In this document: positions 18,105-27,159 of the stretch, piece by piece
How positions within the stretch are numbered: position 1 is the stretch's first letter
Layout: each line of letters begins with the position of its first letter
NCBI RefSeq assembly: GCF_000235625.1
Contig: NZ_AGTR01000053.1
Span: forward strand, 158,428-222,427
Source: Marinobacter manganoxydans MnI7-9
GTDB taxonomy: Bacteria > Pseudomonadota > Gammaproteobacteria > Pseudomonadales > Oleiphilaceae
Reading direction: 5' to 3'
Length of the DNA: 64,000 nucleotides
Notes under the pieces: generated by a model
Databases searched by the model: none
What the model was told of the DNA's origin: nothing
Seen by the model: the letters and a program-made list of their open reading frames with translations, nothing else
Position numbers and translations under genes: made by a program

Positions 18105-18156
18105 TTCTGGAATCAGTGGTATCTCTGAGTATCAAGACTATAACGCAATAGCCCGG

Positions 18157-18268
18157 TGGTGAGGGTGGGCACCTCCTCCCAAAAATGTAGAGGGCCATGG
18201 ACGGCCCGAAACAAGCGCACACGGACGTGCTTGTAGCGGTTTTTGGGAGGAGGTGCCCACCCTCACCA
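18157..18268 (+). repeat. GGA double-hairpin element copy 2 (TwoAYGGAY-like)
   Basis: The arms (18157-18185 and 18240-18268) form a perfect 29-bp inverted repeat whose outer sequence is unlike copy 1. The 54-nt core has diverged at about 12 positions from copy 1, but both hairpins are kept. The loops are AUGGAC and ACGGAC, and one stem base pair has changed from C-G to G-C. It faces copy 1 between convergent genes and lies 44 bases beyond the atuH stop. Confidence 0.85.
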
Positions 18269-18312
18269 ATCCGCTAATCCATAAGGCTAGGGCCCAGACA
18301 AAAGGCCAATCA

Positions 18313-20139
18313 TCAAAACCGGACCGAACCCGAGTCAATCTCCGAAACCAGCTCCGGCGTCAGCAGGGTATACCCATCAGTCCCGGGCAACCAGGCATAG
18401 ACTTCCTCGCCGTCCCTAAGCGAATAGCCCAGCTTCTGGATATCCACCTTGCGGTATTTGAAGGTTCCGGTTTTCTCGATGGCGTGGGTGATGCGCACAA
18501 ACACCGGTACTGCATAGGCCGGCAGATTGTCCCGCAGATAGGCGAATAATCTGTTCACATCGAACTCTTGGCCATTACTGTGGGGAACCAGGGTCACCAT
18601 GCCGGCCTTACCGTTGGAGCCGGGGATCTCGACGCCGTAGACGATGGCTTCCTCGACCATCCCCGAGCCGTCGATGATGTTTTCCACTTCCGTCGTTGAG
18701 ACGTTTTCGCCCTTCCAGCGGTAGGTATCGCCCATACGGTCGACGAACTGCAGGTGGCCGCACCCGATTTCCTTCAGGACATCGCCAGTGTTGAACCAGG
18801 CGTCCCCCTTCTTGAAAGCGTTGCGGAGGATCGATTTTTCCGTGGCCTCTTTCTGGGTGTAACCCTCGAACGACCATTTCTTGGTGATCTCGCCGATCAA
18901 CAGGCCGGGCTCGCCTTTTGCGACTTCCTGCATGAAGCCTTTTTCGTTACGAACTGGATCCCGTGTGCCGTCGTGGAATTTCACCAGCTTGTAGGGGGCG
19001 GTGGAAAAGCCCACGGTGTTGTCCATATTGAAAAAGTTGCTGAAGCCGATGTTGCCTTCGCTGGAGGCGTAGAGCTCTGCGACTGTCTCTATCCCGAAGC
19101 GCTGCTTGAATTCCTTCCAGATGGAGGGGCGGAGGCCGTTGCCGATCATTTTGGTGAGGCTGTGGTTCCGGTCCTGTTCGCTGGGTGGCTGGTTCAGCAG
19201 GTAGCGGCAGAGTTCGCCGACGTAGCCGAAGGTGGTGGCGTGGTAATAGCGAACGTCGTCCCAGAAGGCGCTGGCGGAGAACTTGCGGCGCAGGGCAATG
19301 GCGGAGCCGCCGGCCAGGACGGACCCCCAGCAGACCAGCAGAGCGGTGCCGTGATAAAGGGGGAGCGTGCAGTAAAGAACGTCCTCCGGCTTCATGGCCA
19401 GAGACATCAGGCCAAACCCGCCGTAGGCCATTATAAATTTGCGGTGTGAGCCCGGGGCGGCCTTGGGCAGGCCGGTGGTGCCGGAGGTGAACAGGTAGAT
19501 GGCGGTATCGCCCATTTTCGGCGCATCGCTCAGAACCGGGGCGTCGCTGTTGAAGGTGCTGACCTGCGCGGCCATGTTGGCGTAACCGGTCGGTGCGTCC
19601 CCAAAGGCGTTCAGCGTGTTGGTGTCTGCCAGAAACTGGAATGGCTGGGGATGGGCGGTCTTGAGATCTGTCTTTATGCCGTCGAACGCTTCGATCAGTT
19701 CCTCGCCAACCACCACCATTTTGGGCTCGATCAGGTTGATGCTGTGTTCGAGTACCTTGCCTCTCTGGGAGGTGTTGAGCATGGCGCAGGCGACCCCGAG
19801 TTTGGCTGCGCCGGCTACCACGGCCAGCAATTCGGGGCGGTTTTCAAGGAAGATCGCAATGGCATCCCCTTTGGCAAGCCCCTGGTCCTGCAGGTAGCGG
19901 GCGATGCGGTTAGCCCAGCCATTCAATTCGCTCCATGTGATCGAGCGGTCTTCAAACAGAATGGCGGGCCGGCTGCCCAGGTTCCGGGCGTTGTTCTCGA
20001 TGAGTGTGCCGAGCGTAAGCTCACGGTTCTCGTTTTTCAGGGCATAGTAATACAGCCCCCGGGTTATGGCCGGCAAACGCCGGAATATTCCGGGCAGGCT
20101 GCGGGCAATGTCCAGTGCGGATACGTTGTCTTGGCTCAT
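18313..20139 (-). CDS. atuH: Long-chain acyl-CoA synthetase, AtuH-like
   Basis: The 608-aa adenylate-forming enzyme has the AMP-binding loop YLFTSGTTGLPKAAPGSH, the adenine-site LYASSEGNIGFSN, a TGDV motif and the FATP-type hinge DRMGDTYRWKGENVSTTEVE. It resembles the FATP-like long-chain acyl-CoA synthetases rather than classic FadD. As the last gene of the atu cluster it probably activates citronellic or geranic acid, or related branched acids, to the CoA ester. The start at 20139 (MSQDNVS) has GGA upstream; an 18-residue upstream extension has no such support. atuG lies 63 bases upstream on the same strand. Confidence 0.88.
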   Translation of the reverse strand: MSQDNVSALDIARSLPGIFRRLPAITRGLYYYALKNENRELTLGTLIENNARNLGSRPAILFEDRSITWSELNGWANRIARYLQDQGLAKGDAIAIFLENRPELLAVVAGAAKLGVACAMLNTSQRGKVLEHSINLIEPKMVVVGEELIEAFDGIKTDLKTAHPQPFQFLADTNTLNAFGDAPTGYANMAAQVSTFNSDAPVLSDAPKMGDTAIYLFTSGTTGLPKAAPGSHRKFIMAYGGFGLMSLAMKPEDVLYCTLPLYHGTALLVCWGSVLAGGSAIALRRKFSASAFWDDVRYYHATTFGYVGELCRYLLNQPPSEQDRNHSLTKMIGNGLRPSIWKEFKQRFGIETVAELYASSEGNIGFSNFFNMDNTVGFSTAPYKLVKFHDGTRDPVRNEKGFMQEVAKGEPGLLIGEITKKWSFEGYTQKEATEKSILRNAFKKGDAWFNTGDVLKEIGCGHLQFVDRMGDTYRWKGENVSTTEVENIIDGSGMVEEAIVYGVEIPGSNGKAGMVTLVPHSNGQEFDVNRLFAYLRDNLPAYAVPVFVRITHAIEKTGTFKYRKVDIQKLGYSLRDGEEVYAWLPGTDGYTLLTPELVSEIDSGSVRF

Positions 20140-20202
20140 GGTGTTTCCATTGGTCCCTTTTATTGTGTGGACGTTGAACCCGGAACAACGCATGCCTCGG
20201 GT

Positions 20203-21030
20203 TCAGTCCAGAAACAGGTCCGGCATCAGGGGCTTATCGCCCGGCTCATACCGGTAATGCTCGAAGTCGGTGATACCGTCCTGCCGTAGCAGGTCCTCGT
20301 CGATCAGGGTCTGACCAGTCATAGTCTCAGACGACCGGTTGAGGATGCTGACAGCAGCATCGGCCATGATGTCCGGCTTCCTGCCCTGGGCCATCATCTG
20401 GGGCCCGCCAACCTCAAATTCGATGGCTGCCGTGGCAATCAGCGTTTTCGGCCACAGCGTGTTAACCGCAATGCCGTACCGCCTGAACTCCTCCGCCATG
20501 CCCAGGCTCAGCATGGTCATGGCGTATTTTGTGGTGGTATAGGGGCCGTATTGGGCGAACCACCGGGTATTCAGATTCAGAGGCGGCGACAGGCTCAGGA
20601 TGTGAGCCCGGTCCGACTGTTTCAGCCAGGGCAGTGCGGCCTGGCTGCAGGCCATGACGGCCCGGGCATTGACCTGATGCATCAGGTCGTACCGGCTGAC
20701 CTTGAGGTTTTCCACACCGGTTAGCCGAATGGCGCCTGCGTTGTTTACCAGTGCGTCGATTCCGCCAAAATGCTCGCCGGCCTCATCAATGCGCTGGCGG
20801 ATCTGCTTTTCATCCCGGACATCCAGAACCAGCGGTAGCGCTTTGCCTCCAGCATCCCGAACTTCCTCCGCCACCGTATGGATCGTGCCTGGCAGCTTCG
20901 GATGAGGCGTGTCTGATTTGGCAGCAATCACTACGTTGGCGCCCTGACGGGCGGCGGCGAGGGCGATGGCCCGGCCGATGCCACGGCTGGCGCCGGTGAT
21001 AAAAACGGTACGATCACGCATGGTACTCAT
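20203..21030 (-). CDS. atuG: Short-chain dehydrogenase AtuG
   Basis: The 275-aa SDR has the nucleotide-binding TGASRGIGRAIA (about residues 12-23), the NNAG motif (LVNNAGAIR) and the catalytic YTTTK with a preceding SLSPPLN serine region. The long insertion after strand 2 (SDTPHPKLPGTIHTVAEEV) is typical of the HSDL2-like SDR subgroup. In Pseudomonas, atuG encodes an SDR of unproven substrate within the acyclic terpene operon. Its ATG overlaps the atuF stop by 4 bases, so translation is coupled. Confidence 0.87.
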   Translation of the reverse strand: MSTMRDRTVFITGASRGIGRAIALAAARQGANVVIAAKSDTPHPKLPGTIHTVAEEVRDAGGKALPLVLDVRDEKQIRQRIDEAGEHFGGIDALVNNAGAIRLTGVENLKVSRYDLMHQVNARAVMACSQAALPWLKQSDRAHILSLSPPLNLNTRWFAQYGPYTTTKYAMTMLSLGMAEEFRRYGIAVNTLWPKTLIATAAIEFEVGGPQMMAQGRKPDIMADAAVSILNRSSETMTGQTLIDEDLLRQDGITDFEHYRYEPGDKPLMPDLFLD

Positions 21031-22997
21031 GCCTCGTTCTCCTGTTCGGCCGTCTCGTTGGCGGTTATCTGGACCAGTAACTGACTGCGTTTTACCTGGT
21101 CGCCCTTGCTCGCAAGAATCTCGGCGACTCTGCCGTCGCGGTCTGCTTTTACCGGATGCTCCATCTTCATGGCTTCCAGTATCACCAGCGTATCGCCCCG
21201 GTGAACGCTCTGACCAGCTTCAACCAACACATCAATGATGGCGCCATCCATGGTCGCCTGGATGCGACCGCTGCCCGCGCCGCCAGCAGTCCTGGCTGGT
21301 TGGTGGGTAACATCGCGCACCGACCAGGATTGCCCGAACGTCTGCAAATATAGGGAATCGCCCTGGCGGTGATATTGGCAGGCCTGACGAACGCCGTTGT
21401 CGATAATGCACAAATGGCCATCCCTCTGGCTTTCAAGTACCAGGGAATGCCGGGTTTCGCCCATACTGACAGACAACCGGCTGCCGCTGCGGGTCACCAG
21501 TAGCTCGACAGTGGTGTCGCCGGTTTCCAGCTTGATGGGGGTCATGGTGGCCGGCGCATTGCTCCAGGCGCTCTGGCCCGAAATGTCATGGTCGAGCACG
21601 CAGGCGGCCAGGGCCAACTGGCGAATGGTCAGGTTTTGCGGCTGAAGGGACGGATCGTCCTTGAAGGCCTGCTGCAGGAAGGCCGTGGTCGCCCCGCCGG
21701 CCCCGAAAGTCTCGTCTGCGATAATCCGGCTCAGGAAATGGCGGTTGGTGGTCACGCCGAACACGGTTGTGTCCTCAAGCGAGCGGATCAGCCGCCGGCG
21801 GGCTTCATCCCGGTTTTGGCCCCAGGCAATTACTTTTGCCAGCATCGGGTCGTAGTGGGGAGTGATAGCATCTCCAGATCGTACCCCGGTATCAAACCTT
21901 AAACCTTCGCCTTCGGCTGGTTCAAAGGCGTATAGCGGTCCGGTCTGGGGTGTGAATCCGTGGGCAGGGTCTTCTGCATAGAGTCGAACCTCAATGGCAT
22001 GGCCATTCAGGTGAATATCGTCCTGGCCGAGCGGCAGCGGGCGTCCCTCAGCCACGTTGAGCTGCCAGGCGACCAAGTCCTGGCCGGTAATGAGTTCGGT
22101 GACCGGATGCTCTACCTGCAGGCGGGTGTTCATTTCCAGAAAGTAGAAGTTTCGGTGCTTGTCGACCAGGAACTCGACGGTGCCGGTGCCTTCGTAGTTG
22201 CAGGCCAGAGCCGCTTTGACTGCAGCCTCACCCATGGCCTGTCGTAGTTCCGGCGTGACAAAGGGGGAGGGTGCTTCTTCCACTACTTTCTGGTGTCGGC
22301 GCTGTACTGAGCAGTCCCGTTCGCCGAGGTAGACCGCATTGCCGTGGCGATCCGCAAACACCTGGATTTCCACGTGGCGGGGCTCAATCACGGCTTTTTC
22401 CAGGATCAGTTCGTCGTCGCCGAAGGCCTGTTTTGATTCGGAACGGGCCCGTTTGATGTTGTCGGCCAGTTCGGATTCACTCTCAACCAGGCGCATGCCG
22501 CGGCCACCACCGCCGGCAGAGGCTTTGATCATGAGGGGGTAGCCGATGTCTTTGGCGGCGGTGATCAGTTCGTCGTCGTTGGCGTTGTCGCCTTCATAGC
22601 CAGGCACCACTGGCACGCCGGCCTCCTGCATGGCGATTTTGGATCGGCGCTTGCTGCCCATGAGTTCGATGGCCGAGGCGGGAGGGCCAACAAACACCAG
22701 GCCGGCGTCTTTGCAGGCGTTGGCGAAGGCGGCATTCTCGGAGAGGAAGCCGTAACCCGGGTGGATGCAGTCGGCGCCGGTTTTGCGGGCGGCTTCAAGA
22801 ATTGCATCGCTGTTCAGGTAGGAGGCGGATACCTGTGCCGGGCCAATGCAGACGGCCTCGTCGGCCAGTTCCACGTGCATGGCCCTGGCGTCGGCCTCGG
22901 AGTAGACAGCTACGGTGCGGTAACCAAGGGCTTTCGCGGTGCGGATGACGCGGACTGCGATTTCGCCGCGGTTGGCTACTAGTAGTTTCTTTAACAT
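21027..22997 (-). CDS. atuF: Geranyl-CoA carboxylase alpha subunit (biotin carboxylase/biotin carrier), AtuF
   Basis: The 656-aa protein has the biotin carboxylase fold (LLVANRGEIAVRVIRTAKALG; the glycine-rich ATP loop KASAGGGGRGMRLV about residue 160; ERDCSVQRRHQKVVEEAPSP; EMNTRLQVEHPVTE) and a C-terminal carrier domain with EAMKMEHPVKA, whose Lys carries biotin. It closely resembles 3-methylcrotonyl-CoA carboxylase alpha (LiuD). The assignment to geranyl-CoA carboxylase rests on its place in a complete atu cluster. The ribosome-binding site AGGAGAGAACAAGAAC is almost the same as that of atuD. A GGA double-hairpin repeat lies 28 bases before the start. Confidence 0.9.
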   Translation of the reverse strand: MLKKLLVANRGEIAVRVIRTAKALGYRTVAVYSEADARAMHVELADEAVCIGPAQVSASYLNSDAILEAARKTGADCIHPGYGFLSENAAFANACKDAGLVFVGPPASAIELMGSKRRSKIAMQEAGVPVVPGYEGDNANDDELITAAKDIGYPLMIKASAGGGGRGMRLVESESELADNIKRARSESKQAFGDDELILEKAVIEPRHVEIQVFADRHGNAVYLGERDCSVQRRHQKVVEEAPSPFVTPELRQAMGEAAVKAALACNYEGTGTVEFLVDKHRNFYFLEMNTRLQVEHPVTELITGQDLVAWQLNVAEGRPLPLGQDDIHLNGHAIEVRLYAEDPAHGFTPQTGPLYAFEPAEGEGLRFDTGVRSGDAITPHYDPMLAKVIAWGQNRDEARRRLIRSLEDTTVFGVTTNRHFLSRIIADETFGAGGATTAFLQQAFKDDPSLQPQNLTIRQLALAACVLDHDISGQSAWSNAPATMTPIKLETGDTTVELLVTRSGSRLSVSMGETRHSLVLESQRDGHLCIIDNGVRQACQYHRQGDSLYLQTFGQSWSVRDVTHQPARTAGGAGSGRIQATMDGAIIDVLVEAGQSVHRGDTLVILEAMKMEHPVKADRDGRVAEILASKGDQVKRSQLLVQITANETAEQENEA

Positions 22998-23025
22998 GTT
23001 CTTGTTCTCTCCTTTGGAGTAAGCC

Positions 23026-23143
23026 GCGAGGCTGAGTGCCGTCTGGCTTCCAGAAAACCGCTACGAGCACATCCATGTGCGCTTGGCGTCGGCCATCCAT
23101 GGCCGCCGACATTTTCTGGAAGCCAGACGGCACTCACCCTCGC
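23026..23143 (-). repeat. GGA double-hairpin element copy 3 (TwoAYGGAY-like)
   Basis: Arms 23026-23057 and 23112-23143 match at 31 of 32 positions. The core 23058-23111 is identical to copies 1 and 7, with both loops AUGGAU on the minus strand. It fills the gap between atuE (stop 6 bases away) and the atuF ribosome-binding site. The GGA strand is the operon's sense strand. Confidence 0.87.
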
Positions 23144-23149
23144 TCCGCA

Positions 23150-23971
23150 TCAGTCCGATTCGCTTGCCCAGGCTGGTGGACGTTTTTGCATGAAGGCCAT
23201 GGTGCCCTCCGTTCCTTCGCTTCCCCGGATGGCTTCCGCAAATTTTTCAGCCGCGCTGTCCAGCAAACCGCTCATGGGTTCATGGCCAACCCTGTGTAGC
23301 AACGCTTTGGTTTCTGCCGTGGCAACCGGTGCGCAGTGGCGGACACGATCCAGAGCGCTTGTCAGCATCTCTTCCAGTTCATCCTCTGAAGAAGCCGCCT
23401 GGTGAACGATGCCAAGACTGCATGCTTCGTTCGCATCGATTCTCAAACCGAGCAGGGCCAGCCGCCGGGCCTGAGTGAGGCCGATTCGTTCAACCACAAA
23501 CGGCGCAATCTGGGCTGGAATCACGCCGAGAGAGGTTTCTGGCATGCCGAACTTGGCGCTCGGCCCGGCGATGGCGACGTCGGAAACGCAGGCCAAACCG
23601 AATCCACCGCCCATGACGGCGCCTTCGGTGATCGCGATGACCACTTTCGAGGATTCGTTGACCTGTTGAATCATCTGACCGAAGGCGCGGTTCAGACGAT
23701 AGAACGGGTCCGCCTCACCCTCGGCCGCTTTCTGGCCGCGGGCTCCGGCCATGTCTTTGATATCACCACCGGCGCAGAAGTGCCCACCGGCGCCCCGGAT
23801 GACGACGGCGCGAATGTGCAGGTCGTTTTCAATCTGGGTGAACACCGCGGACAGTTCCGCCACCATCTCGAGGCTCATGGCGTTGCGCACGTCCGGTCGG
23901 TTGATGGTGATAAACAGGGTTGGGCCCTGTTTTTCCAGAAGCAGTGTTTCGCAATGCGGTACCTGGTCCAT
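23150..23971 (-). CDS. atuE: Isohexenylglutaconyl-CoA hydratase AtuE (enoyl-CoA hydratase family)
   Basis: The 273-aa crotonase-fold protein has the oxyanion-hole segments GAGGHFCAGGDIKDM and EGAVMGGGFGLACVSD and the acidic AKFGMPETSLGVIPAQ. In Pseudomonas AtuE hydrates isohexenylglutaconyl-CoA, the step after geranyl-CoA carboxylation; LiuC performs the matching step in leucine breakdown. The ATG at 23971 is chosen over a GTG 12 bases upstream because GTGGAG lies 8 bases before it. atuD ends 22 bases upstream. Confidence 0.88.
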   Translation of the reverse strand: MDQVPHCETLLLEKQGPTLFITINRPDVRNAMSLEMVAELSAVFTQIENDLHIRAVVIRGAGGHFCAGGDIKDMAGARGQKAAEGEADPFYRLNRAFGQMIQQVNESSKVVIAITEGAVMGGGFGLACVSDVAIAGPSAKFGMPETSLGVIPAQIAPFVVERIGLTQARRLALLGLRIDANEACSLGIVHQAASSEDELEEMLTSALDRVRHCAPVATAETKALLHRVGHEPMSGLLDSAAEKFAEAIRGSEGTEGTMAFMQKRPPAWASESD

Positions 23972-23993
23972 AAGTGACTCCACCGTCCGTTTG

Positions 23994-25154
23994 TTATTCG
24001 CGCTTCTTGCCCGGAAGGGTGCCCATCATCTTGCAGATAATTCCCAGCATGATTTCGTCGGCACCACCGCCGATGGAGACCAGCCGAACATCCCGATGCG
24101 CCCGGGAGATCGGGTTGTCCCACATGTAACCGTTACCGCCCCAGTACTGCAGGCAGCTATCTGTAACCTCACGCCCAAGACGTCCGGCCTTGAGTTTGGC
24201 CATGGAGGCCAGGCGGGTGACATCCTTGCCTTCAACGTGCAGCTCGCAGGCCTGGTAGGTGAGGGCGCGCAGGGCCTCGACTTCGGTTTGCAGTTCGGCC
24301 AGGCGGAAGTGGATTACCTGGTTGTCGATCAGTGGCTGGCCGAAGGTCTTCCGCTCGCGACAGTACTCGATGGTCTTGGTGATGCAGTTCTCCAGCGCCT
24401 TGATCACGTTCGCCGCACCCCAGATCCGCTCCTCCTGGAACTGCAACATCTGCATCATGAAACCGGTGCCCTCGGCGCCGATCCGGTAGCGCTGGGGCAC
24501 ACGGACGTCGTCAAAGAAAATCTGCGCGGTTTCGGAAGAGCGCATGCCGAGCTTGTTCAGGTGCGGGCTGAAGGAGATGCCCGGCGTTTTCGTGGGCACG
24601 ATGATCAAAGACTTGTTCTTGTGGGGCTTGTCGTCCGAGGTGTTGGCCAGCAAGCAGATGAAGTCGGATTTGGGGCTGTTGGTAATCCACATCTTGGAGC
24701 CGTTGATGATGTAGTCGTCGCCGTCTTTCTTGGCAGTGGTTTTCATTCCCGCTACATCAGAACCTGCGCCAACTTCACTGACGCCAATACATCCCACCAT
24801 GTCGCCGGCAATGGCCGGCGCGAGGAAACTGCGTTTCAGTTCATCGGAACCAAACCGGGAAATGGCCGGGGTACACATATCGGTCTGAACCCCGATGGCC
24901 AGCGGCACACCACCACAATGGGCCATGCCAAGCTCTTCCGCAGCCACGAGGTTGTAGCTGTAATCCAGCCCCATACCGCCGTATTCTTCGGGCTTCTGGA
25001 TACCCAGGATTCCGAGGTTTCCGAGCTTTTTGAACAGTTCATGAATCGGGAATTCCCCGGCGGCTTCCCATTCGTCGCAATGGGGGTTGATTTCCTTCTC
25101 GACGAAATCGCGGACGGTTTTTCGAAGGGCTTCGTGTTCGGCTGTGAATTTCAC
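23994..25154 (-). CDS. atuD: Citronellyl-CoA dehydrogenase AtuD (acyl-CoA dehydrogenase)
   Basis: The 386-aa flavoprotein starts at GTG (25154) after AGGAGAACAAGAAC. It has the acyl-CoA dehydrogenase motifs CIGVSEVGAGSDVAGMKT (about residues 135-152), MWITNSPKSD, the FAD-binding REVTDSCLQYWGGNGYM and the late RDVRLVSIGGGADEIM. AtuD oxidises citronellyl-CoA to geranyl-CoA in the acyclic terpene pathway, passing electrons to ETF. The family is close to isovaleryl-CoA dehydrogenases, so the substrate call rests on the cluster. Confidence 0.9.
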   Translation of the reverse strand: MKFTAEHEALRKTVRDFVEKEINPHCDEWEAAGEFPIHELFKKLGNLGILGIQKPEEYGGMGLDYSYNLVAAEELGMAHCGGVPLAIGVQTDMCTPAISRFGSDELKRSFLAPAIAGDMVGCIGVSEVGAGSDVAGMKTTAKKDGDDYIINGSKMWITNSPKSDFICLLANTSDDKPHKNKSLIIVPTKTPGISFSPHLNKLGMRSSETAQIFFDDVRVPQRYRIGAEGTGFMMQMLQFQEERIWGAANVIKALENCITKTIEYCRERKTFGQPLIDNQVIHFRLAELQTEVEALRALTYQACELHVEGKDVTRLASMAKLKAGRLGREVTDSCLQYWGGNGYMWDNPISRAHRDVRLVSIGGGADEIMLGIICKMMGTLPGKKRE

Positions 25155-25222
25155 GTTCTTGTTCTCCTGCTTTTAGAGAGTTCGTGCCTTATTTTGTTAG
25201 GTGCACGTTCTTTAGCTTGGGT

Positions 25223-25334
25223 GGCAGGTGGGTGGGGCCGCTTCCAGAAAACCGCTACGAGCACATCCATGTGCGCTTGGCGTCGGCCATCCTTGGCCGC
25301 CGACATTTTCTGGAAGCGGCCCCACCCACCTGCC
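25223..25334 (-). repeat. GGA double-hairpin element copy 4 (TwoAYGGAY-like)
   Basis: Arms 25223-25251 and 25306-25334 are a perfect 29-bp inverted repeat. The core differs from copy 1 by one base, which turns one loop into AAGGAU while the other stays AUGGAU. It lies 68 bases upstream of the atuD start with the GGA strand in operon sense. Confidence 0.87.
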
Positions 25335-25403
25335 TATGTCTGTAAATTTGATGCTGCCTGCTGGCAGTTTTGTTCTTCCAAAACGATAACTCGTGGTTGA
25401 CCC

Positions 25404-25512
25404 GAACCGGGGCGGAGGGCTTCCCAAAAACGTGGAGCGCCAGGGATGGCGCGACCGAGCCCTACAGGGACGTATTTACGGGCGTTTTTTGGGAAGCCCT
25501 CCGCCCCGGTTC
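25404..25512 (+). repeat. GGA double-hairpin element copy 5, diverged core
   Basis: The arms (25404-25430 and 25486-25512) are a perfect 27-bp inverted repeat. The core of about 55 nt shares little primary sequence with copy 1 but keeps both hairpins. The loops are AGGGAU on stem GCGCC/GGCGC and AGGGAC on stem UAC/GUA. The second hairpin (UACAGGGACGUA) is close to the CsrA SELEX consensus. It lies 20 bases beyond the atuC stop, opposite in orientation to the neighbouring copy 4. Confidence 0.8.
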
Positions 25513-25532
25513 CAGCCCCAAAGCTCGAAGGC

Positions 25533-27149
25533 CTACAGGCGGGCCACACCAAAGGTATTGGGCCGCAACTGCCGAGCCTCGGCTTCCCGGCAAACGTCCA
25601 GAACCAGGGACAGAACGCGCCGCGTATCCCGCGGGTCGATTAGCCCGTCATCCCACAATCTGGCCGTTCCGAACAGCGCCGTTGAGCCTTCCTCCAGTTT
25701 CTTCGCCGTGGCCTGCTCCAGAAAATCCAGTGTCTTCGGATCCGGCTCCATGCCGCCGCGGCGCTGCTTGTCTTCAGCTACGATACGCATCACCTTGCCT
25801 GCCTGTGCCGGCCCCATAACCGCGGTTCGGCTGTTGGGCCAGGCGAAGATGAACCTCGGGTCCAGGCCACGTCCGCACATGGCGTAGTTACCTGCACCAT
25901 AGGAACCGCCGATGACAATTGCGACCTTTGGCACCCGACAGTTGGCCACAGCCTGGATCATTTTCGAGCCGTGTTTGATGATGCCGTTCTGCTCTGAGTG
26001 AGTACCCACCATGAAACCGGTGGTGTTATGCAGGAACAAAAGGGGCGTTCCGGCCTGGTCGCAGAGCTGGATGAACTGGGCGGCCTTGGCGGATCCAGCC
26101 GGGGTGATCGGGCCGTTGTTGCCGATGATGCCGACTGAATGACCTTCAATTCGGATGGTGCCGCAGACGGTCTGGTCGTCGAACTCGTTCTTGAAGTCCA
26201 TGAACTTTGAACCGTCGGCAATGCGGGCGAGGATTTCGCGCACATCGTAGGGCTTTTTGGAATCCGCCGGGATGACACCCAACAGCTCCTCGGCCGGGTA
26301 GAGCGGTTCCTCCCATTGAAGTTCGCGCCGGGGTGGCAGCTGCTCGTTCCAGGGCAGGGCTTCGAGGATGTTTCTGGCCTGGCGGATGCCGTCGGCGTCG
26401 TCTTCGGCCAGGTACTCTGCCGTTCCTGCCACGGTCGCATGCATCTCCGCGCCGCCAAGTTCCTCATCGGTGGCAACTTCGCCGGTTGCTGCCTTCAGCA
26501 GTGGTGGGCCGGCCAGGAACATCTTGGCTTGTTCGCGCACCACGATCACGTAGTCGGACAGACCCGGCTGGTAGGCGCCGCCGGCAGTGGCATTGCCGTG
26601 AACTACGGTGACCTGGGGAATGCCCGCAGCCGACATCCGCGCCTGATTGGCAAAGCCCCGGGCGCCGAGCACGAAAATATCAGTGGCGTAGTTCAGGTTG
26701 GCGCCGCCGCTCTCGGAAAGGGATACCACCGGCAGCTTGTTTTCCATGGCGATCTGCTGCAGGCGCAGCGTCTTGTCCAGGCCGGCAGGGGTAATGGTGC
26801 CGCCTTTGATGGCGCTGTTGCTGGCCACCACCAGACAGCGGATGCCGCTCACATAACCGATACCGGCGATGATCCCGCCGCCGGCGAGGCTGCCGTCCTT
26901 GTCGTCGTGCATCTTGTAGCCTGCCAGGGAGCAGAGTTCCAGAAAGGGCGTGCCGCGGTCCAGCAACCGGTTAATACGGTCCCTCGGGAGCAGCTTGCCC
27001 CGTTTGATGAACTTCTCCCGGGCGGCTTCCGCCAAATCCAGAACCTTTTGCTCAACGTCCCGGAACGTGGTGATGTGGGCGTCCATGGCTTCGGCGTTGG
27101 TGCGGAAGTCCTCGGACGTGGAGCTTACCGTGGATTCAAGTACCTGCAT
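25533..27149 (-). CDS. atuC: Geranyl-CoA carboxylase beta subunit (carboxyltransferase), AtuC
   Basis: The 538-aa carboxyltransferase has two crotonase-like halves. Landmarks are SESGGANLNYATDIFVLGARGFANQARMSAAGIPQVTVVHGNATAGGAYQPGLSDYV (split oxyanion sites), FLHNTTGFMVGTHSEQNG, IVIGGSYGAGNYAMCGRG and the ending VLSLVLD. It pairs with the biotin-bearing subunit AtuF to carboxylate the gamma-methyl carbon of geranyl-CoA. It is paralogous to 3-methylcrotonyl-CoA carboxylase beta (LiuB), and the cluster decides between them. atuB ends 10 bases upstream on the same strand. Confidence 0.9.
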   Translation of the reverse strand: MQVLESTVSSTSEDFRTNAEAMDAHITTFRDVEQKVLDLAEAAREKFIKRGKLLPRDRINRLLDRGTPFLELCSLAGYKMHDDKDGSLAGGGIIAGIGYVSGIRCLVVASNSAIKGGTITPAGLDKTLRLQQIAMENKLPVVSLSESGGANLNYATDIFVLGARGFANQARMSAAGIPQVTVVHGNATAGGAYQPGLSDYVIVVREQAKMFLAGPPLLKAATGEVATDEELGGAEMHATVAGTAEYLAEDDADGIRQARNILEALPWNEQLPPRRELQWEEPLYPAEELLGVIPADSKKPYDVREILARIADGSKFMDFKNEFDDQTVCGTIRIEGHSVGIIGNNGPITPAGSAKAAQFIQLCDQAGTPLLFLHNTTGFMVGTHSEQNGIIKHGSKMIQAVANCRVPKVAIVIGGSYGAGNYAMCGRGLDPRFIFAWPNSRTAVMGPAQAGKVMRIVAEDKQRRGGMEPDPKTLDFLEQATAKKLEEGSTALFGTARLWDDGLIDPRDTRRVLSLVLDVCREAEARQLRPNTFGVARL

Positions 27150-27159
27150 GGTCGGCTCC

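Noticed and set aside
23751-25400. 549-codon plus-strand frame across atuD and atuE
   Set aside because: It runs antisense through two well-supported genes and a repeat, and its translation matches no family.
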